A stretch of 41,967 nt of DNA from Halorubrum persicum (GCF_002727125.1 NZ_NHOA01000004.1:1-41967), one strand, 5' to 3'; shown: positions 1 to 8,526, counted from the first letter of the stretch. Translations and numbers: made by a program. The notes: generated by a model not told the origin, from the sequence alone.

Positions 1-146
1 TTCTCCTCGAGCGTCTCCTCAGCCGAATTCCACCCGTTCACGTACCCCTGATGATGGGTGTCGTGATGCCATTCCAGCACCTGCTCGGAAATGTGCGGCT
101 CTAACGCGTCGTAATCGTACGGCAGCGGATCGAGTTCGTAGCTCAT
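1..146 (-). CDS. sod: Superoxide dismutase (Fe/Mn family), N-terminal part, cut by window edge
   Basis: Only the first 48 codons lie in the window. They read [20 protein letters not shown], then a [14 protein letters not shown] stretch, which is the N-terminal helical hairpin of Fe/Mn superoxide dismutases with the first metal-ligand histidine region. The enzyme converts superoxide to oxygen and hydrogen peroxide in the cytoplasm. I chose the ATG at 144-146 because known haloarchaeal SODs begin close to this point. An in-frame ATG at 162-164 would add six residues (MDTNVD). TATA-like stretches on this strand occur at 203-212 and 231-240. The gene is divergent from the pirin gene. Identification is firm; the exact start is not. 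Confidence 0.9.
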   Translation of the reverse strand, partial: MSYELDPLPYDYDALEPHISEQVLEWHHDTHHQGYVNGWNSAEETLEE

Positions 147-164
147 GTCTACATTCGTGTCCAT

Positions 165-348
165 GCGCGGGACGGGTAAGAACGTTCTCTGTATCGTTTT
201 TCAGTAATATCCTTGTCACTACTTCGATCGCTATTTAACCCCTTCAATTGGCAGTTAACACCCAATTACGAGACAAACATACTATACCTGTTTGTTTTTG
301 GCTACCGGCGACGCGGGGCTTATCTGTGCCGAACTCGTCAGATCGAGT
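165..348. promoter_or_regulatory. Divergent intergenic region sod / pirin
   Basis: AT-rich spacer between the two outward-facing genes. For the pirin gene a TATA-like GCTTATCTG at about 318-325 lies 27 bp before the ATG, the spacing expected of a leaderless haloarchaeal promoter. For sod the candidates are GGTTAAATAG (231-240) and GGATATTACT (203-212), which imply a short leader. No convincing operator was seen. Confidence 0.35.
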
Positions 349-1128
349 ATGACACCAGACGAGACGACCGCGGGCGGCGTCGAGCCGCTCTCGGGCGAGA
401 CGGTCAGACACGGAACGGGCGTGAACTCCGATCGCGCGTTCCCGACGAACGGGCATCCGGACAATCTCGACCCGTTCGTGCTGTTCGAGCGGTTCTACAT
501 CGACCCGGACAAGGGGTTCCCGATGCACCCGCACAAGGGGTTCGAGATCGTCTCGTACATGATCGAGGGCGGGATGGAGCACGCCGACTCGCTCGGCGTC
601 GAGCACACCGCCCGCGAGAACGAGGCGATGCGGATCACGACCGGGAGCGGGATCCGTCACTCCGAGTTCCCCGCCGACGGCGAGGCCTGTAACGGGCTCC
701 AGCTGTGGGTGAACCTCCCCCGCGAGGAGAAGGAGGCGGACCCGGACTACGTCGACGCGAGCGCCGAGGAACTTCCCACGACCGAACTCGACGGTGCGAC
801 CGTCACGACCGTCGTCGGCGAGGGCTCGCCGATCGAGCTACGCACGCCGATGGAGTATCTCGACGTTCGCGTCACCGACGCGTGGACGTGGGAGATTCCG
901 GACGAGTGGACCGGATTCCTCTACGGCGTCGAGGGAAGCGGGACCGTCCGAGAAAGCGGTCCCGGCGCCGACGCCAACCGCGAGTTCGGCGCGGGCGACG
1001 TGTTCCCGAACGCGGACGCGCGGGACGTGACGGTCGAAAGCGACGAGGGAGCGGGGATCCGGTTCGTCGCCGTCTCCGGGCGGTCGCACGGGGAGCCGAT
1101 CCGGCAGCAGGGGCCGTTCGTCTTATAG
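349..1128 (+). CDS. Pirin family protein (bicupin)
   Basis: 259 residues when started at the ATG of MTPDETTAGG; the reading frame stays open 19 codons upstream, but the TATA-like element at 318-325 favours this start. Residues 57-66 (FPMHPHKGFE) give two pirin metal-ligand histidines (H60, H62), and GIRHSE at 102-107 gives the third His and the Glu (H104, E106). This is the complete 2-His/1-His/1-Glu set of the pirin N-terminal cupin; the second cupin occupies about 135-255. Some pirins have quercetinase activity and others are redox-responsive co-regulators, so the substrate cannot be told from sequence. It is divergent from sod, which loosely suggests an oxidative-stress setting (inference). 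Confidence 0.88.
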   Translation: MTPDETTAGGVEPLSGETVRHGTGVNSDRAFPTNGHPDNLDPFVLFERFYIDPDKGFPMHPHKGFEIVSYMIEGGMEHADSLGVEHTARENEAMRITTGSGIRHSEFPADGEACNGLQLWVNLPREEKEADPDYVDASAEELPTTELDGATVTTVVGEGSPIELRTPMEYLDVRVTDAWTWEIPDEWTGFLYGVEGSGTVRESGPGADANREFGAGDVFPNADARDVTVESDEGAGIRFVAVSGRSHGEPIRQQGPFVL

Positions 1129-1207
1129 AACCGCTCGGCAGCAGGGGCGATCTCCGAGCGAGCGGACGACGGGGTATGATAACGCGGGCCGCCGAAGGGA
1201 CGACCGA

Positions 1208-1894
1208 ATGCCACTCGATCCGGACCGCGTTCAGACCGTCACCTTCGACTCGTACAGCACTCTCGTCGACGTCGAGGCGGCCGAGGCGGCGCTCGCCGAC
1301 CGCGTCCCCGATCCGGAGCCGGTGTCGCGGCTCTGGCGCTCGCGGTCGCTGGCGTACACGTTCGTCGCGAACGCGATCGACGCGTACCAGCCGTTCTACG
1401 AGATGAACCGCGACGCGTTGACGTACGCGCTGGCGGCCCACGGCGTCGACCTGACGACCGAAGAGCGCGACGAGGTCCTCGCGGTGTACCACGAGCTGGA
1501 GGTGTTCGGCGACGTGCGGTCGGGCATCGAACGCCTGCGCGACGGGGGGTACGAGCCGTACGTGCTCTCGAACGGGAACCCGGAGATGCTCGACGCGATG
1601 GTCGAACACGCGGGGATCGAGGACCTCGTCGCGGACACGATAAGCGCCGACGAGGTGGAGACGTTCAAGCCGGCGGCGGAGCTGTACCGCCACGGCGCCG
1701 CTCGAACCGGCACGCCGATCGACCGGATCGTCCACGTCACCGCGGGCTGGTTCGACGTACTGGGAGCGTCGCACGCGGGGATGCAGGCGGTTCGCGTCGA
1801 TCGGAAGGGGACGCCGTGGGAGCCGTTCGCGGGCGACGACCCGGACCGCACGGTCGAGTCGATCCACGAACTGGCCGACGCGCTGGGCGTCTAA
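1208..1894 (+). CDS. HAD superfamily hydrolase, haloacid dehalogenase type II-like
   Basis: 228 residues. HAD motif I is FDSYSTLVD, with nucleophile D14; the D-x-Y-x-T form, without a second Asp at +2, resembles L-2-haloacid dehalogenases rather than phosphatases. Motif II is LSNGNP (about 119-124), the motif III Lys lies in ETFKPAAELY, and motif IV is replaced by HVTAGWFDVLGA, the dehalogenase-type version. An all-alpha cap occupies about 20-95. The likely reaction is hydrolysis of a carbon-halogen or related bond through an aspartyl ester, but the physiological substrate is unknown. A TATA-like GGTATGATAAC at about 1173-1183 lies some 30 bp before the ATG, so the gene probably has its own leaderless promoter. 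Confidence 0.82.
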   Translation: MPLDPDRVQTVTFDSYSTLVDVEAAEAALADRVPDPEPVSRLWRSRSLAYTFVANAIDAYQPFYEMNRDALTYALAAHGVDLTTEERDEVLAVYHELEVFGDVRSGIERLRDGGYEPYVLSNGNPEMLDAMVEHAGIEDLVADTISADEVETFKPAAELYRHGAARTGTPIDRIVHVTAGWFDVLGASHAGMQAVRVDRKGTPWEPFAGDDPDRTVESIHELADALGV

Positions 1895-1933
1895 CGGTCG
1901 ATACGAGGTCGGTAGCGGCGGCGACGTGCGCGC

Positions 1934-2566
1934 TCAGTCCCGCTCGGCGATGATCGTCTCGCCGGCGCGCACCGCGTCGCCCTCGCTCACGAGGAGGTCG
2001 GTCTCGTCGACGTCTGCAGGGAGAATCACGTCCGCTCGCGAACCGAACGAGACGTGCCCGACGCGCTCGCCGCGGTCGAGGGCGTCGCCGGGCTCGACCG
2101 CAGGGTGGATCCGCCGAGCGAACCAGCCGGCGATGATCAGCAGCTCGTACTCGCCGAAATCGATCGCGACTTGCTCGTTGCGGTCTGACTCCTTGTCGAA
2201 GGCGGGGCGGTTCGCGCCGGGCCGGTGCCGCACCTCGCGGACCTCACCCGCGAGCGGGGCGCGGTTCACGTGCACGTCGGTGACGTTCATGAACACGCCG
2301 ACGCGCAGCCGCTCGCCCTCCTCGCGGACGACCGACACGGTGCCGTCGGCGGGAGCGACGACGGCGCCCCCGGCGTCGGGCGTCGAGCGCTCGGGGTCGC
2401 GGTGGAACCAGAGGACGCCGAGCGCGAGCGCGAGCAGGCCGATCCCGACCGGCGGCAGGAGCGGGAGCGTCACCGCGGCGGCGAGCGCGGGGACGAGCGC
2501 CAGCCGCCACGCCTCGTCGACCACGTCGAACGGGAGCACCGTCGCGAGCGGGGGGTTCCGTCCCAT
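1934..2566 (-). CDS. asd: Short-form phosphatidylserine / archaetidylserine decarboxylase proenzyme
   Basis: 210 residues, the usual size of the compact archaeal and rhizobial form. Two adjoining hydrophobic stretches at about 22-53 anchor it to the membrane. DVHVNRAPLAGEV (97-109) and FGSRADVILP (174-183) are family hallmarks. The enzyme self-cleaves before S176 of FGSR, which becomes the pyruvoyl cofactor and the start of the small alpha chain. In haloarchaea the expected reaction is decarboxylation of archaetidylserine to archaetidylethanolamine. The start ATG follows the stop of the RFC gene by only 2 bp, so the two are probably co-transcribed. The frame stays open far upstream inside the RFC gene, but MGRNPPLATV is the natural start. 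The gene symbol is tentative. Confidence 0.88.
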   Translation of the reverse strand: MGRNPPLATVLPFDVVDEAWRLALVPALAAAVTLPLLPPVGIGLLALALGVLWFHRDPERSTPDAGGAVVAPADGTVSVVREEGERLRVGVFMNVTDVHVNRAPLAGEVREVRHRPGANRPAFDKESDRNEQVAIDFGEYELLIIAGWFARRIHPAVEPGDALDRGERVGHVSFGSRADVILPADVDETDLLVSEGDAVRAGETIIAERD

Positions 2567-2568
2567 CG

Positions 2569-3618
2569 TCACGCCTCCGCGGGCTCCCGGAGGTCGGGAC
2601 GGAGTTCGGTGCGCCCCGCCGCCCACGCCGCGAGCAGGTGGACGAGGTGGGTCCGGTCGTCGAGGCCGTCGACGAGGTCGAGGTCGGCCTCGCCGGCGAG
2701 GACGTGAAGCCGAGCGAGGTCGTCGCCGCCGTACTCGGAACCGGCGCGGGCGACCCGCAGGGTTTCGCGGAGGAGCTCGCCGCCGTCGTATCCCCCCTCG
2801 TCGAGGAGGTCGTCGAGGGTCGACCGGGCGTCTTTGAGGTCGCCGGCGCGGGCGTCGGCGAGCGACTCCCGGATCGCGTCGTCGTCGCCGACCTCGCCGA
2901 GCGTCTCGTAGGCGGTCGACATGGTGATCTCGCCGCCCTCGACGGCGGTCGCCTGCGCCGAGAGGATCGCCTCCCGGAGGTCGCCGCCGGCGGCGCTGGC
3001 GACGAACTCCAGCCCGTCGCCGTCGTAGTCGACCGCCTCGCGCTCGCAGATCGTTTCGAGCACGTCGATCGTCTCGTCGGTGGTCGGCGCGCGGACGCGG
3101 ACCGGGAAACACCGCGAGCGGATCGGCGCGATCAGCTTCGACGGCTGCCGGGTCGCGATCACGAACTGCGTGGTCCGGTGGTGCTGTTCCATCACCCGAC
3201 GGAGCGCCTGCTGGAAGTCCTCGCGGATCGCTTCCGCGTTGTCGAGCAGGACCGTCTTGTACTCGCCCGACATGGGCGCGTACGACGCCGACTCCTTCAG
3301 CACGCGGTTGATCATGTCGCGTTTCGCCATCCGGCTGCGCCCCTGCAGGAACCCCTCGAAGCGGGGGTCACTCCGGATCTCCTTTTTGGTTCGGCCGAAG
3401 AAGTCGGCGACGTTGATCTCGATCAGGTCGCTGTCGGGGTTCTCGTGAGCGGCCCGGGTCAGCGCCCGCGTCGCCGCCGTCTTCCCGACGCCGGGCGGCC
3501 CCTGAACGACGAGGTTCATCGGCTCGTCGACCGCGCGCTCCAGCCGCTCGCGGGCCTCGTCCTGTCGGATCTCGTCGAGCGCCGGGGCGTGCGCGTCGAT
3601 CCACAGCGGTCCCTCCAT
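2569..3618 (-). CDS. rfcC: Replication factor C small subunit-like clamp-loader ATPase (RfcC type)
   Basis: 349 residues from MEGPLWIDAH; 23 more in-frame codons lie upstream to a possible ATG at 3687. It is an AAA+ clamp-loader subunit that helps place PCNA on primer-template DNA. Visible are Walker A GPPGVGKT (40-47), sensor I around FVIATRQPSK, and the IRSRC arginine-finger motif. Walker B reads LLDNAEA, so the usual catalytic Glu of DE is Asn. Haloarchaea carry more than one small-subunit type, and this matches the RfcC-like one. That suggests a subunit with weak ATP hydrolysis working beside another small subunit (inference). It is the first gene of a two-gene unit with the lipid decarboxylase. 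Confidence 0.87.
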   Translation of the reverse strand: MEGPLWIDAHAPALDEIRQDEARERLERAVDEPMNLVVQGPPGVGKTAATRALTRAAHENPDSDLIEINVADFFGRTKKEIRSDPRFEGFLQGRSRMAKRDMINRVLKESASYAPMSGEYKTVLLDNAEAIREDFQQALRRVMEQHHRTTQFVIATRQPSKLIAPIRSRCFPVRVRAPTTDETIDVLETICEREAVDYDGDGLEFVASAAGGDLREAILSAQATAVEGGEITMSTAYETLGEVGDDDAIRESLADARAGDLKDARSTLDDLLDEGGYDGGELLRETLRVARAGSEYGGDDLARLHVLAGEADLDLVDGLDDRTHLVHLLAAWAAGRTELRPDLREPAEA

Positions 3619-3775
3619 GTGCCGTCCTCCGGGCCACGCGCTCAAGAATCGGTCGGTCCGGCCCCCAGCCGCTGCCGTCGACCCCAACGGCCCCCGTGGG
3701 ACCCGGTCCGGTGGGTCTCACCCGGTTGAGTCCGGCTCATAGAATTATTAACAATCGAAGTAAACGAACATCAAT

Positions 3776-3813
3776 CGTTAAGTACCGGGAGTAAACATGT
3801 TCATTGTACATGT
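3776..3813 (+). promoter_or_regulatory. Promoter and operator-like palindrome of the sugar ABC operon
   Basis: CGTTAAGTACC at about 3776-3786 is a TATA-like element about 30 bp before the ATG at 3810. ACATGT at 3795-3800 is repeated as ACATGT at 3808-3813 with 7 bp between, so the pair is both direct and inverted and covers the expected transcription start and the start codon. GTAAAC also occurs twice, at 3760 and 3791, 31 bp apart. This looks like a repressor site. It does not match the TACT-N7/8-GAGTA consensus of haloarchaeal TrmB. Confidence 0.4.
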
Positions 3814-5192
3814 CACAAGACAGCCGATCTGACGACGACCGACTTACGCGTCGCCACTACGTGGCCGGCGCCGGAACTCTCGCCACCGTGGGAATCGCCG
3901 GCTGTTCCGGCGGCGGCGACGGCGGTGACGGCAGCGACGGGAGCGACGGTTCGGACGGCAGTGACGGCTCCGACGGCAGTGACGGCTCCGACGGCTCCGA
4001 CGGCAGCGACGGGGGAGCGGCCGGTCCCGTCGAAGTGCTCCACGGCTGGACCGGCGGCGACGGCGCCACGGCCGCCGAGGCGCTGGAGGAGGCGTTCAAC
4101 GAGGCGCATCCCGACACCGACCTCAGCATGAACCCCATCGGCGGCGGCGGGAACGAGAACCTCGACGCCGTCGTGGCCAACCGCCTCCAGAGCAACGATC
4201 CGCCGGGCGCGTTCGCCGGCTGGCCGGGCCCGAACCTCGAGCGCTACGAGGGGGCCCTCGGTACCGTCGACGACGTCTGGGAGGAGAACAACTTCGAGGA
4301 CGCGATGGTCGAAGAGGCGGTCGACCTCCACCAGCAGGGCGGGAGCTACCGCGCCGTTCCCCTCGGATCGCACCGCCTGAACTGCCTGTTCTACAACGTC
4401 TCCGTCGTCGAAGACGCCGGTATCGACGTCGAGTCGCTGAACAGCCCCTCGGCGCTGATCGACGCCTTCGGCACGGTCGCGAGCGAGACCGACGCCGTGC
4501 CGATGACGCACGCGATGTCCGGCACCTGGACGACGACGCAGCTGTGGGCCGCCGTGATGCTCGGCGAGAACGGCTACCAGCCGTACATGGACTTCCTCGC
4601 GGGCGACGGCGACGAGAGCGCCGTCCGGGCGGCGTTCGAGACGACCGCGGAGATGCTGGAGAACCACATCAGCGACGACGCCGCGTCGCTCAACCTGACG
4701 CAGTCGAACCAGAACATCATCAACGGCAACGCCGCCTTCATCCACCAGGGCAACTGGGCGGCGGGCGCCTTCCGGAACGCCGAGGACTTCGAGTACGAGG
4801 ACGACTGGGGCTTCAAGACGTTCCCCGGGACGGAGGGGATGTACACCCTTCACTTCGACTCCTTCCTGTACCCGGCTGAGAACCCGACGCCGGAGGCCTC
4901 GAAGACCTGGCAGGCGTTCGTCGGCAGCGAGGAGGCCCAGATCGCGTTCAACCAGTACAAGGGGTCGATCCCGACCCGGACGGACGTGAGCATGGACCAG
5001 TTCGGCCCGTACCTGCAGGAGACGGCCGAGGACTTCGCGAACGCGGAGTACCGTCCGCCGAACCTCCAGCACGGACTCGGCGTCACCTCGCAGACGATGA
5101 CGGCGCTCAACGAGGTCATCTCGTCGGAGTTCACCGGGCCGTACAACGTCGACGCCGCGACGCAGGGCTTCCTGGACGCGGTGTCGAACTAA
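3810..5192 (+). CDS. Sugar ABC transporter substrate-binding lipoprotein (Tat-exported, CUT1 type)
   Basis: 460 residues. The N-terminus has a twin-arginine motif (LTRRHYVAG, R14-R15), a short hydrophobic core and an IAGC lipobox (C32), so the protein is expected to be Tat-exported, lipid-anchored and to bind solute outside the cell. A flexible linker of nine Gly-Ser-Asp triplets (3930-4010) joins the anchor to the binding domain. The mature part is a family-1 solute-binding protein, with FNEAHPDTDL near the start and a C-terminal lobe containing PENPTPEASK-like helices. Its context with two MalF/MalG-type permeases and a MalK-type ATPase indicates a mono- or oligosaccharide ligand; glucose is plausible but not provable here. 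ATG 3810 is preferred over an in-frame TTG at 3804. Confidence 0.92.
   Translation: MSQDSRSDDDRLTRRHYVAGAGTLATVGIAGCSGGGDGGDGSDGSDGSDGSDGSDGSDGSDGSDGSDGGAAGPVEVLHGWTGGDGATAAEALEEAFNEAHPDTDLSMNPIGGGGNENLDAVVANRLQSNDPPGAFAGWPGPNLERYEGALGTVDDVWEENNFEDAMVEEAVDLHQQGGSYRAVPLGSHRLNCLFYNVSVVEDAGIDVESLNSPSALIDAFGTVASETDAVPMTHAMSGTWTTTQLWAAVMLGENGYQPYMDFLAGDGDESAVRAAFETTAEMLENHISDDAASLNLTQSNQNIINGNAAFIHQGNWAAGAFRNAEDFEYEDDWGFKTFPGTEGMYTLHFDSFLYPAENPTPEASKTWQAFVGSEEAQIAFNQYKGSIPTRTDVSMDQFGPYLQETAEDFANAEYRPPNLQHGLGVTSQTMTALNEVISSEFTGPYNVDAATQGFLDAVSN
3930..4010 (+). repeat. 9-bp tandem repeat coding (Gly-Ser-Asp)9 linker
   Basis: Nine consecutive codon triplets for Gly-Ser-Asp with drifting third positions (GGC AGC GAC, GGC TCC GAC and similar). 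It lies directly after the lipobox and forms an acidic tether in the binding protein. Copy number could vary by slippage. Confidence 0.85.
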
Positions 5193-5201
5193 GCCCACCA
5201 G

Positions 5202-6245
5202 ATGCTCGATTTTTATCGTCGATTGCACCGGGCGATCAGTCCGTCCTCGGACGACGGAGACGAGGCCCGTACGGACGGCGGCGTCGTGAGCGACGGCGCT
5301 ACCACGAGTCCGGAACCGGGACCCGACCGAGGAACGACGGAGCGGCTCAAAGCCGCGATCGACGACCGCTTCGGGACCGACTTCGTCGAGTCGTCGATCT
5401 TCTGGCTCCCGCCGTTCCTGCTGATGGGGCTGTTCGTCTACGGCGCGGTCATCTGGAACCTCCTCATTTCGCTGACCGACTACGAGGGGTTCGCGAACGC
5501 ACCGGACTACTCGAACCTGGACTTCGGGATGTACGCCCGGGCGCTCGGGGACTCGGGCTTCATCGACGCCGCGGTCAACACGCTCATCCTGCTGATCGCG
5601 TTCACGGCGGGGACGCTCGCGGTCGGCCTCGTGCTGGCCATCCTGATCGACAGGGGGATCCGGTTCGAGAACACGTTCCGGACGATCTACCTCCTGCCGA
5701 TGAGCCTCTCGTTCGTCGTGACCGCCCAGTTCTGGCTGTGGATCTACAACTACAACAACGGGATCGCCAACAGCGTCATCGGCGTGTTCGGACTCGGACC
5801 GGTGAGTTGGCTCGGAAACCAGGCCATCGTCCTCTACGCCGTCATCTTCGCGCTGATGTGGCAGTTCTCGGGGTACGCGATGGTCGTGTACCTCGCCGGG
5901 CTCCGCGCGATTCCGGACGAGCATTACGAGGCCGCCAAGGTCGACGGCGCGTCGACGCTGAAGATGTACTGGCGCGTGATCATCCCCCAGCTGAAGGGCG
6001 CGACGATCAGCGCCGCGGTGGTGCTGATGGTGTTCGGCATGAAGGCGTTCGACTTCCTCTACTCGCTGGTGGGGGGGTACCGGCCGCCGAACGGCGCCGA
6101 CATCCTCGCGACGAAGATGGTCCGTGAGGCGTACTCGAACTCCCAGTGGGCGTACGGCGCGGCGATCGCGATCGTCCTCTTCGGGATGGCGCTCGCGGTC
6201 ATCGGCCCGTACCTCGTCTACGAATACCGGAGGAACAACCTATGA
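5202..6245 (+). CDS. Sugar ABC transporter permease 1 (MalF/UgpA type)
   Basis: 347 residues. A charged cytoplasmic N-terminal segment of about 60 residues precedes six predicted membrane helices, starting with FWLPPFLLMGLFVYGAVIW. The EAA loop that docks with the ATPase is at about 243-262 (EAAKVDGASTLKMYWRVIIP). It forms the translocation pore with the next gene product. The ATG lies 9 bp after the stop of the binding-protein gene, and its TGA overlaps the next ATG (ATGA at 6242-6245), so translation is probably coupled. Confidence 0.93.
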   Translation: MLDFYRRLHRAISPSSDDGDEARTDGGVVSDGATTSPEPGPDRGTTERLKAAIDDRFGTDFVESSIFWLPPFLLMGLFVYGAVIWNLLISLTDYEGFANAPDYSNLDFGMYARALGDSGFIDAAVNTLILLIAFTAGTLAVGLVLAILIDRGIRFENTFRTIYLLPMSLSFVVTAQFWLWIYNYNNGIANSVIGVFGLGPVSWLGNQAIVLYAVIFALMWQFSGYAMVVYLAGLRAIPDEHYEAAKVDGASTLKMYWRVIIPQLKGATISAAVVLMVFGMKAFDFLYSLVGGYRPPNGADILATKMVREAYSNSQWAYGAAIAIVLFGMALAVIGPYLVYEYRRNNL

Positions 6246-7180
6246 GCGACGGAGAACTTCGAACGGATGGAAGCGGCGCGACGGCGAACTCCCGCTGGAA
6301 CCTCGACGGGGTGACGGTCGAAGACGCCGCGCTGTACGTCGTGTTGGCGCTCGCGGCGGCCTTCTACCTCGTTCCCATCGAGTCCGGCTTGGTCACGTCG
6401 TTCAAGACCGGCACCGCGATCGTCGAGACCGCCCCGTTCGCGCCGCCCGGAGCGTCCGGGTTCACGTTCGAGAAGTGGCAGACAGCGACCGACGCCCTGT
6501 TGCGCGGCATGGGGAACAGCCTCCTGTACGCCGTGCCGGCGACGATCATCTCGGCGCTCATCGGGAGCATCACGGCGTACGGACTGACGATCCCGAACTG
6601 GAAGGCGTCGTACAAGGCGCTGGTGCTCGCGCTCATCATCGCGGGGATCTTCATCCCGTACCAGGCCGTGTTGGTCCCGCTGACCCAGTTCTGGTCGCAG
6701 TGGGTCCAGCTCAGCGACCTGCTCTCGTTCGTCTGGGCGCTCGGCATCGACGACGACTACGTCGGGATCGTCGAGCTGGTGGTCACCCACGTCGCCTACG
6801 GGATCCCGATCTGTACGCTCCTGTTCCGGACGTACTACAAGACGATGAGCGACGAGATGATGGAGTCCGCCCGCCTCGACGGGGCGTCGCTCCGCCGCGT
6901 GTACCGGCGGATCGTCCTGCCGCTCTCGGGGCCGATGTTCGCCGTGGTGCTCATCTACCAGTTCACCCAGATCTGGAACGATCTGCTGTTCACGCTGGTG
7001 ATCGTCTCGACGGAGTCGAGCCCCGCGGCGCCGGTCGTGCTGATCCTCGCGGGTCTCGGGACCTCGATGGAGGGCCAGGACTTCGCGCTCCGGATGGCCG
7101 GAGCGTTCTTCGCGGCGCTCCCGACGCTCGCGGTGTACATTCTCTTCGGCGACGAGTTCGCCGAGGGGGTGGCGGCGTGA
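6242..7180 (+). CDS. Sugar ABC transporter permease 2 (MalG/UgpE type)
   Basis: 312 residues from the ATG overlapping the previous stop. There are six predicted membrane helices, the first within VEDAALYVVLALAAAFYLVP. The EAA-loop equivalent, ESARLDGASLRRVYRRIVLP, begins near residue 208. It is the second half of the CUT1 pore. The unusually hydrophobic stretch before the EAA loop and the FTQIWNDLLFTLVIV helix after it are typical of MalG-type subunits. The ATPase gene follows after a 129-bp non-coding gap. Confidence 0.93.
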   Translation: MSDGELRTDGSGATANSRWNLDGVTVEDAALYVVLALAAAFYLVPIESGLVTSFKTGTAIVETAPFAPPGASGFTFEKWQTATDALLRGMGNSLLYAVPATIISALIGSITAYGLTIPNWKASYKALVLALIIAGIFIPYQAVLVPLTQFWSQWVQLSDLLSFVWALGIDDDYVGIVELVVTHVAYGIPICTLLFRTYYKTMSDEMMESARLDGASLRRVYRRIVLPLSGPMFAVVLIYQFTQIWNDLLFTLVIVSTESSPAAPVVLILAGLGTSMEGQDFALRMAGAFFAALPTLAVYILFGDEFAEGVAA

Positions 7181-7309
7181 CCCGCGTCCGAACGGCGGGC
7201 GGCGTCGACGCGGCTCGCACGCGAGCGACGGACGAAGCCGGCGACGGTTCGATCCGGGAGTCGGCGCGACGCACAAACGACTATTCGACAGCGATCACAA
7301 CTCAAAGAT

Positions 7310-8461
7310 ATGGCAACGCTTGAACTCGATTCGGTAACGAAGACGTTTCAGGACGGCGACGAGGAGATCGTCGCCGTCGACGACATCTCGATGTCGATCG
7401 ACGACGGGGAGTTCCTCGTCGTCGTCGGTCCGTCGGGCTGTGGAAAGTCCACGACGCTGCGGATGATCGCCGGGCTGGAGACGATCACGTCCGGCACGAT
7501 CGCGCTCGGCGATCGCGTCATCAACGACGTGAAATCGCAGGACCGAGACATCGCGATGGTGTTCCAGTCGTACGCGCTCTACCCCCACATGAGCGTCAAG
7601 CAGAACATGTCGTTCGGGCTCGAGGAGTCGACGGATCTCCCGGACGACGAGATCAGCCGAATGGTCACGGAGACCGGCGAGCTGCTCGACATCGGCGAGC
7701 TCCTGGGCCGGAAGCCGAAGGACCTCTCGGGGGGGCAACAGCAGCGCGTCGCCCTCGGGCGCGCCATCGTCCGGGACCCCGAAGTGTTCCTGATGGACGA
7801 GCCGCTCAGCAACCTCGACGCGAAGCTCCGCGCGGAGATGCGGACGGAGCTCCAGCGGCTGCAGAACGACCTCGGCGTGACGACGGTGTACGTCACGCAC
7901 GACCAGACGGAAGCGATGACGATGGGCGACCGGATCGCCATCCTCGACGGCGGCGAACTACAGCAGATCGCCGAGCCGCTGAAGTGCTACCACGAGCCGG
8001 CCAACCAGTTCGTCGCGAGCTTCCTCGGGGAGCCCTCGATGAACTTCTTCGACGTGACCCGCGACGGCGACCGACTGGTCGGCGACGTCTTCGAGTACCC
8101 CGTCGGTGACGACGTACGTGCGAACCTCGGGGAGACGACCGACCTCGTCCTCGGGATCCGCCCCGAGGCGATCGAACTCGTCGAGGGGGAAAGCGACGCA
8201 CACGAGTTCGAGATGACGGTCGATGTCGTCGAGCCGATGGGCGACGAGAACACGGTGTACCTCCACTTCGACCCCGACGCGGACCCCGAGTCCGCCGAGA
8301 CGCTCGTCGCGACGATCGACGGGTTCACGCGCGTCAGCGAGGGCGACACGGTGACCGCGCGGATACCGGAGGACGCCATTCACCTCTTCGACCGCGTCAC
8401 GGGCGAGGCGCTCCACAACCGGTCGATGGAAGACGCCGCCGATCAGGTCAATCTGACCTGA
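7310..8461 (+). CDS. Sugar ABC transporter ATPase (MalK/UgpC type)
   Basis: 383 residues. Walker A is GPSGCGKST (40-48), followed by the Q-loop VFQSYALYPHMSV, signature LSGGQQQRV (about 139-147), Walker B VFLMDEPLSNLDAKLR and the switch His in VYVTHDQTEAMT. The C-terminal third (about 240-375) is an OB-fold/TOBE regulatory domain of the MalK group. It powers import through the two upstream permeases. It is separated from them by 129 bp with a weak TATA-like CTATTCG about 27 bp before the ATG, so it may also be transcribed separately; single ATPases of this type sometimes serve several importers. Confidence 0.94.
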   Translation: MATLELDSVTKTFQDGDEEIVAVDDISMSIDDGEFLVVVGPSGCGKSTTLRMIAGLETITSGTIALGDRVINDVKSQDRDIAMVFQSYALYPHMSVKQNMSFGLEESTDLPDDEISRMVTETGELLDIGELLGRKPKDLSGGQQQRVALGRAIVRDPEVFLMDEPLSNLDAKLRAEMRTELQRLQNDLGVTTVYVTHDQTEAMTMGDRIAILDGGELQQIAEPLKCYHEPANQFVASFLGEPSMNFFDVTRDGDRLVGDVFEYPVGDDVRANLGETTDLVLGIRPEAIELVEGESDAHEFEMTVDVVEPMGDENTVYLHFDPDADPESAETLVATIDGFTRVSEGDTVTARIPEDAIHLFDRVTGEALHNRSMEDAADQVNLT

Positions 8462-8466
8462 CCCGG

Positions 8467-8526
8467 CCCGGCTATCCTGACCTGGTCTGACCTATCCTGT
8501 CCCGGCCTGACCTATCCTACCTTGGC
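8467..8526 (+). repeat. Three 20-bp tandem repeats after the ABC ATPase gene
   Basis: The core CTATCCTG/CTATCCTA recurs at 8472, 8492 and 8512, exactly 20 bp apart. Units 8487-8506 and 8507-8526 share CTGACCTATCCT and differ mainly at their 3' ends; 8467-8486 is a diverged first unit and 8527-8530 (CTGA) starts a truncated fourth. The repeats begin six bases after the stop codon. They do not form a hairpin and code for nothing convincing. Function unknown. Confidence 0.7.

Noticed and set aside
19..219. 66-codon minus-strand frame at the left edge
   Set aside because: Overlaps the SOD N-terminus in another frame; the SOD frame has the clear family match.
3776..3813. TrmB-type sugar regulator site upstream of the ABC operon
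   Set aside because: A GAGTA half is present at 3789-3793, but no TACT half lies at the required distance.
3813..5924. 703-codon minus-strand open frame opposite the ABC binding-protein and permease genes
   Set aside because: It is the mirror of strong sense genes with clear motifs; its product is Arg/Val/Glu repeats without any domain, an effect of GC-rich codon bias.
8467..8526. 20-bp repeats as a short CRISPR array
   Set aside because: Units abut directly without spacers, are too short and diverge at their ends.
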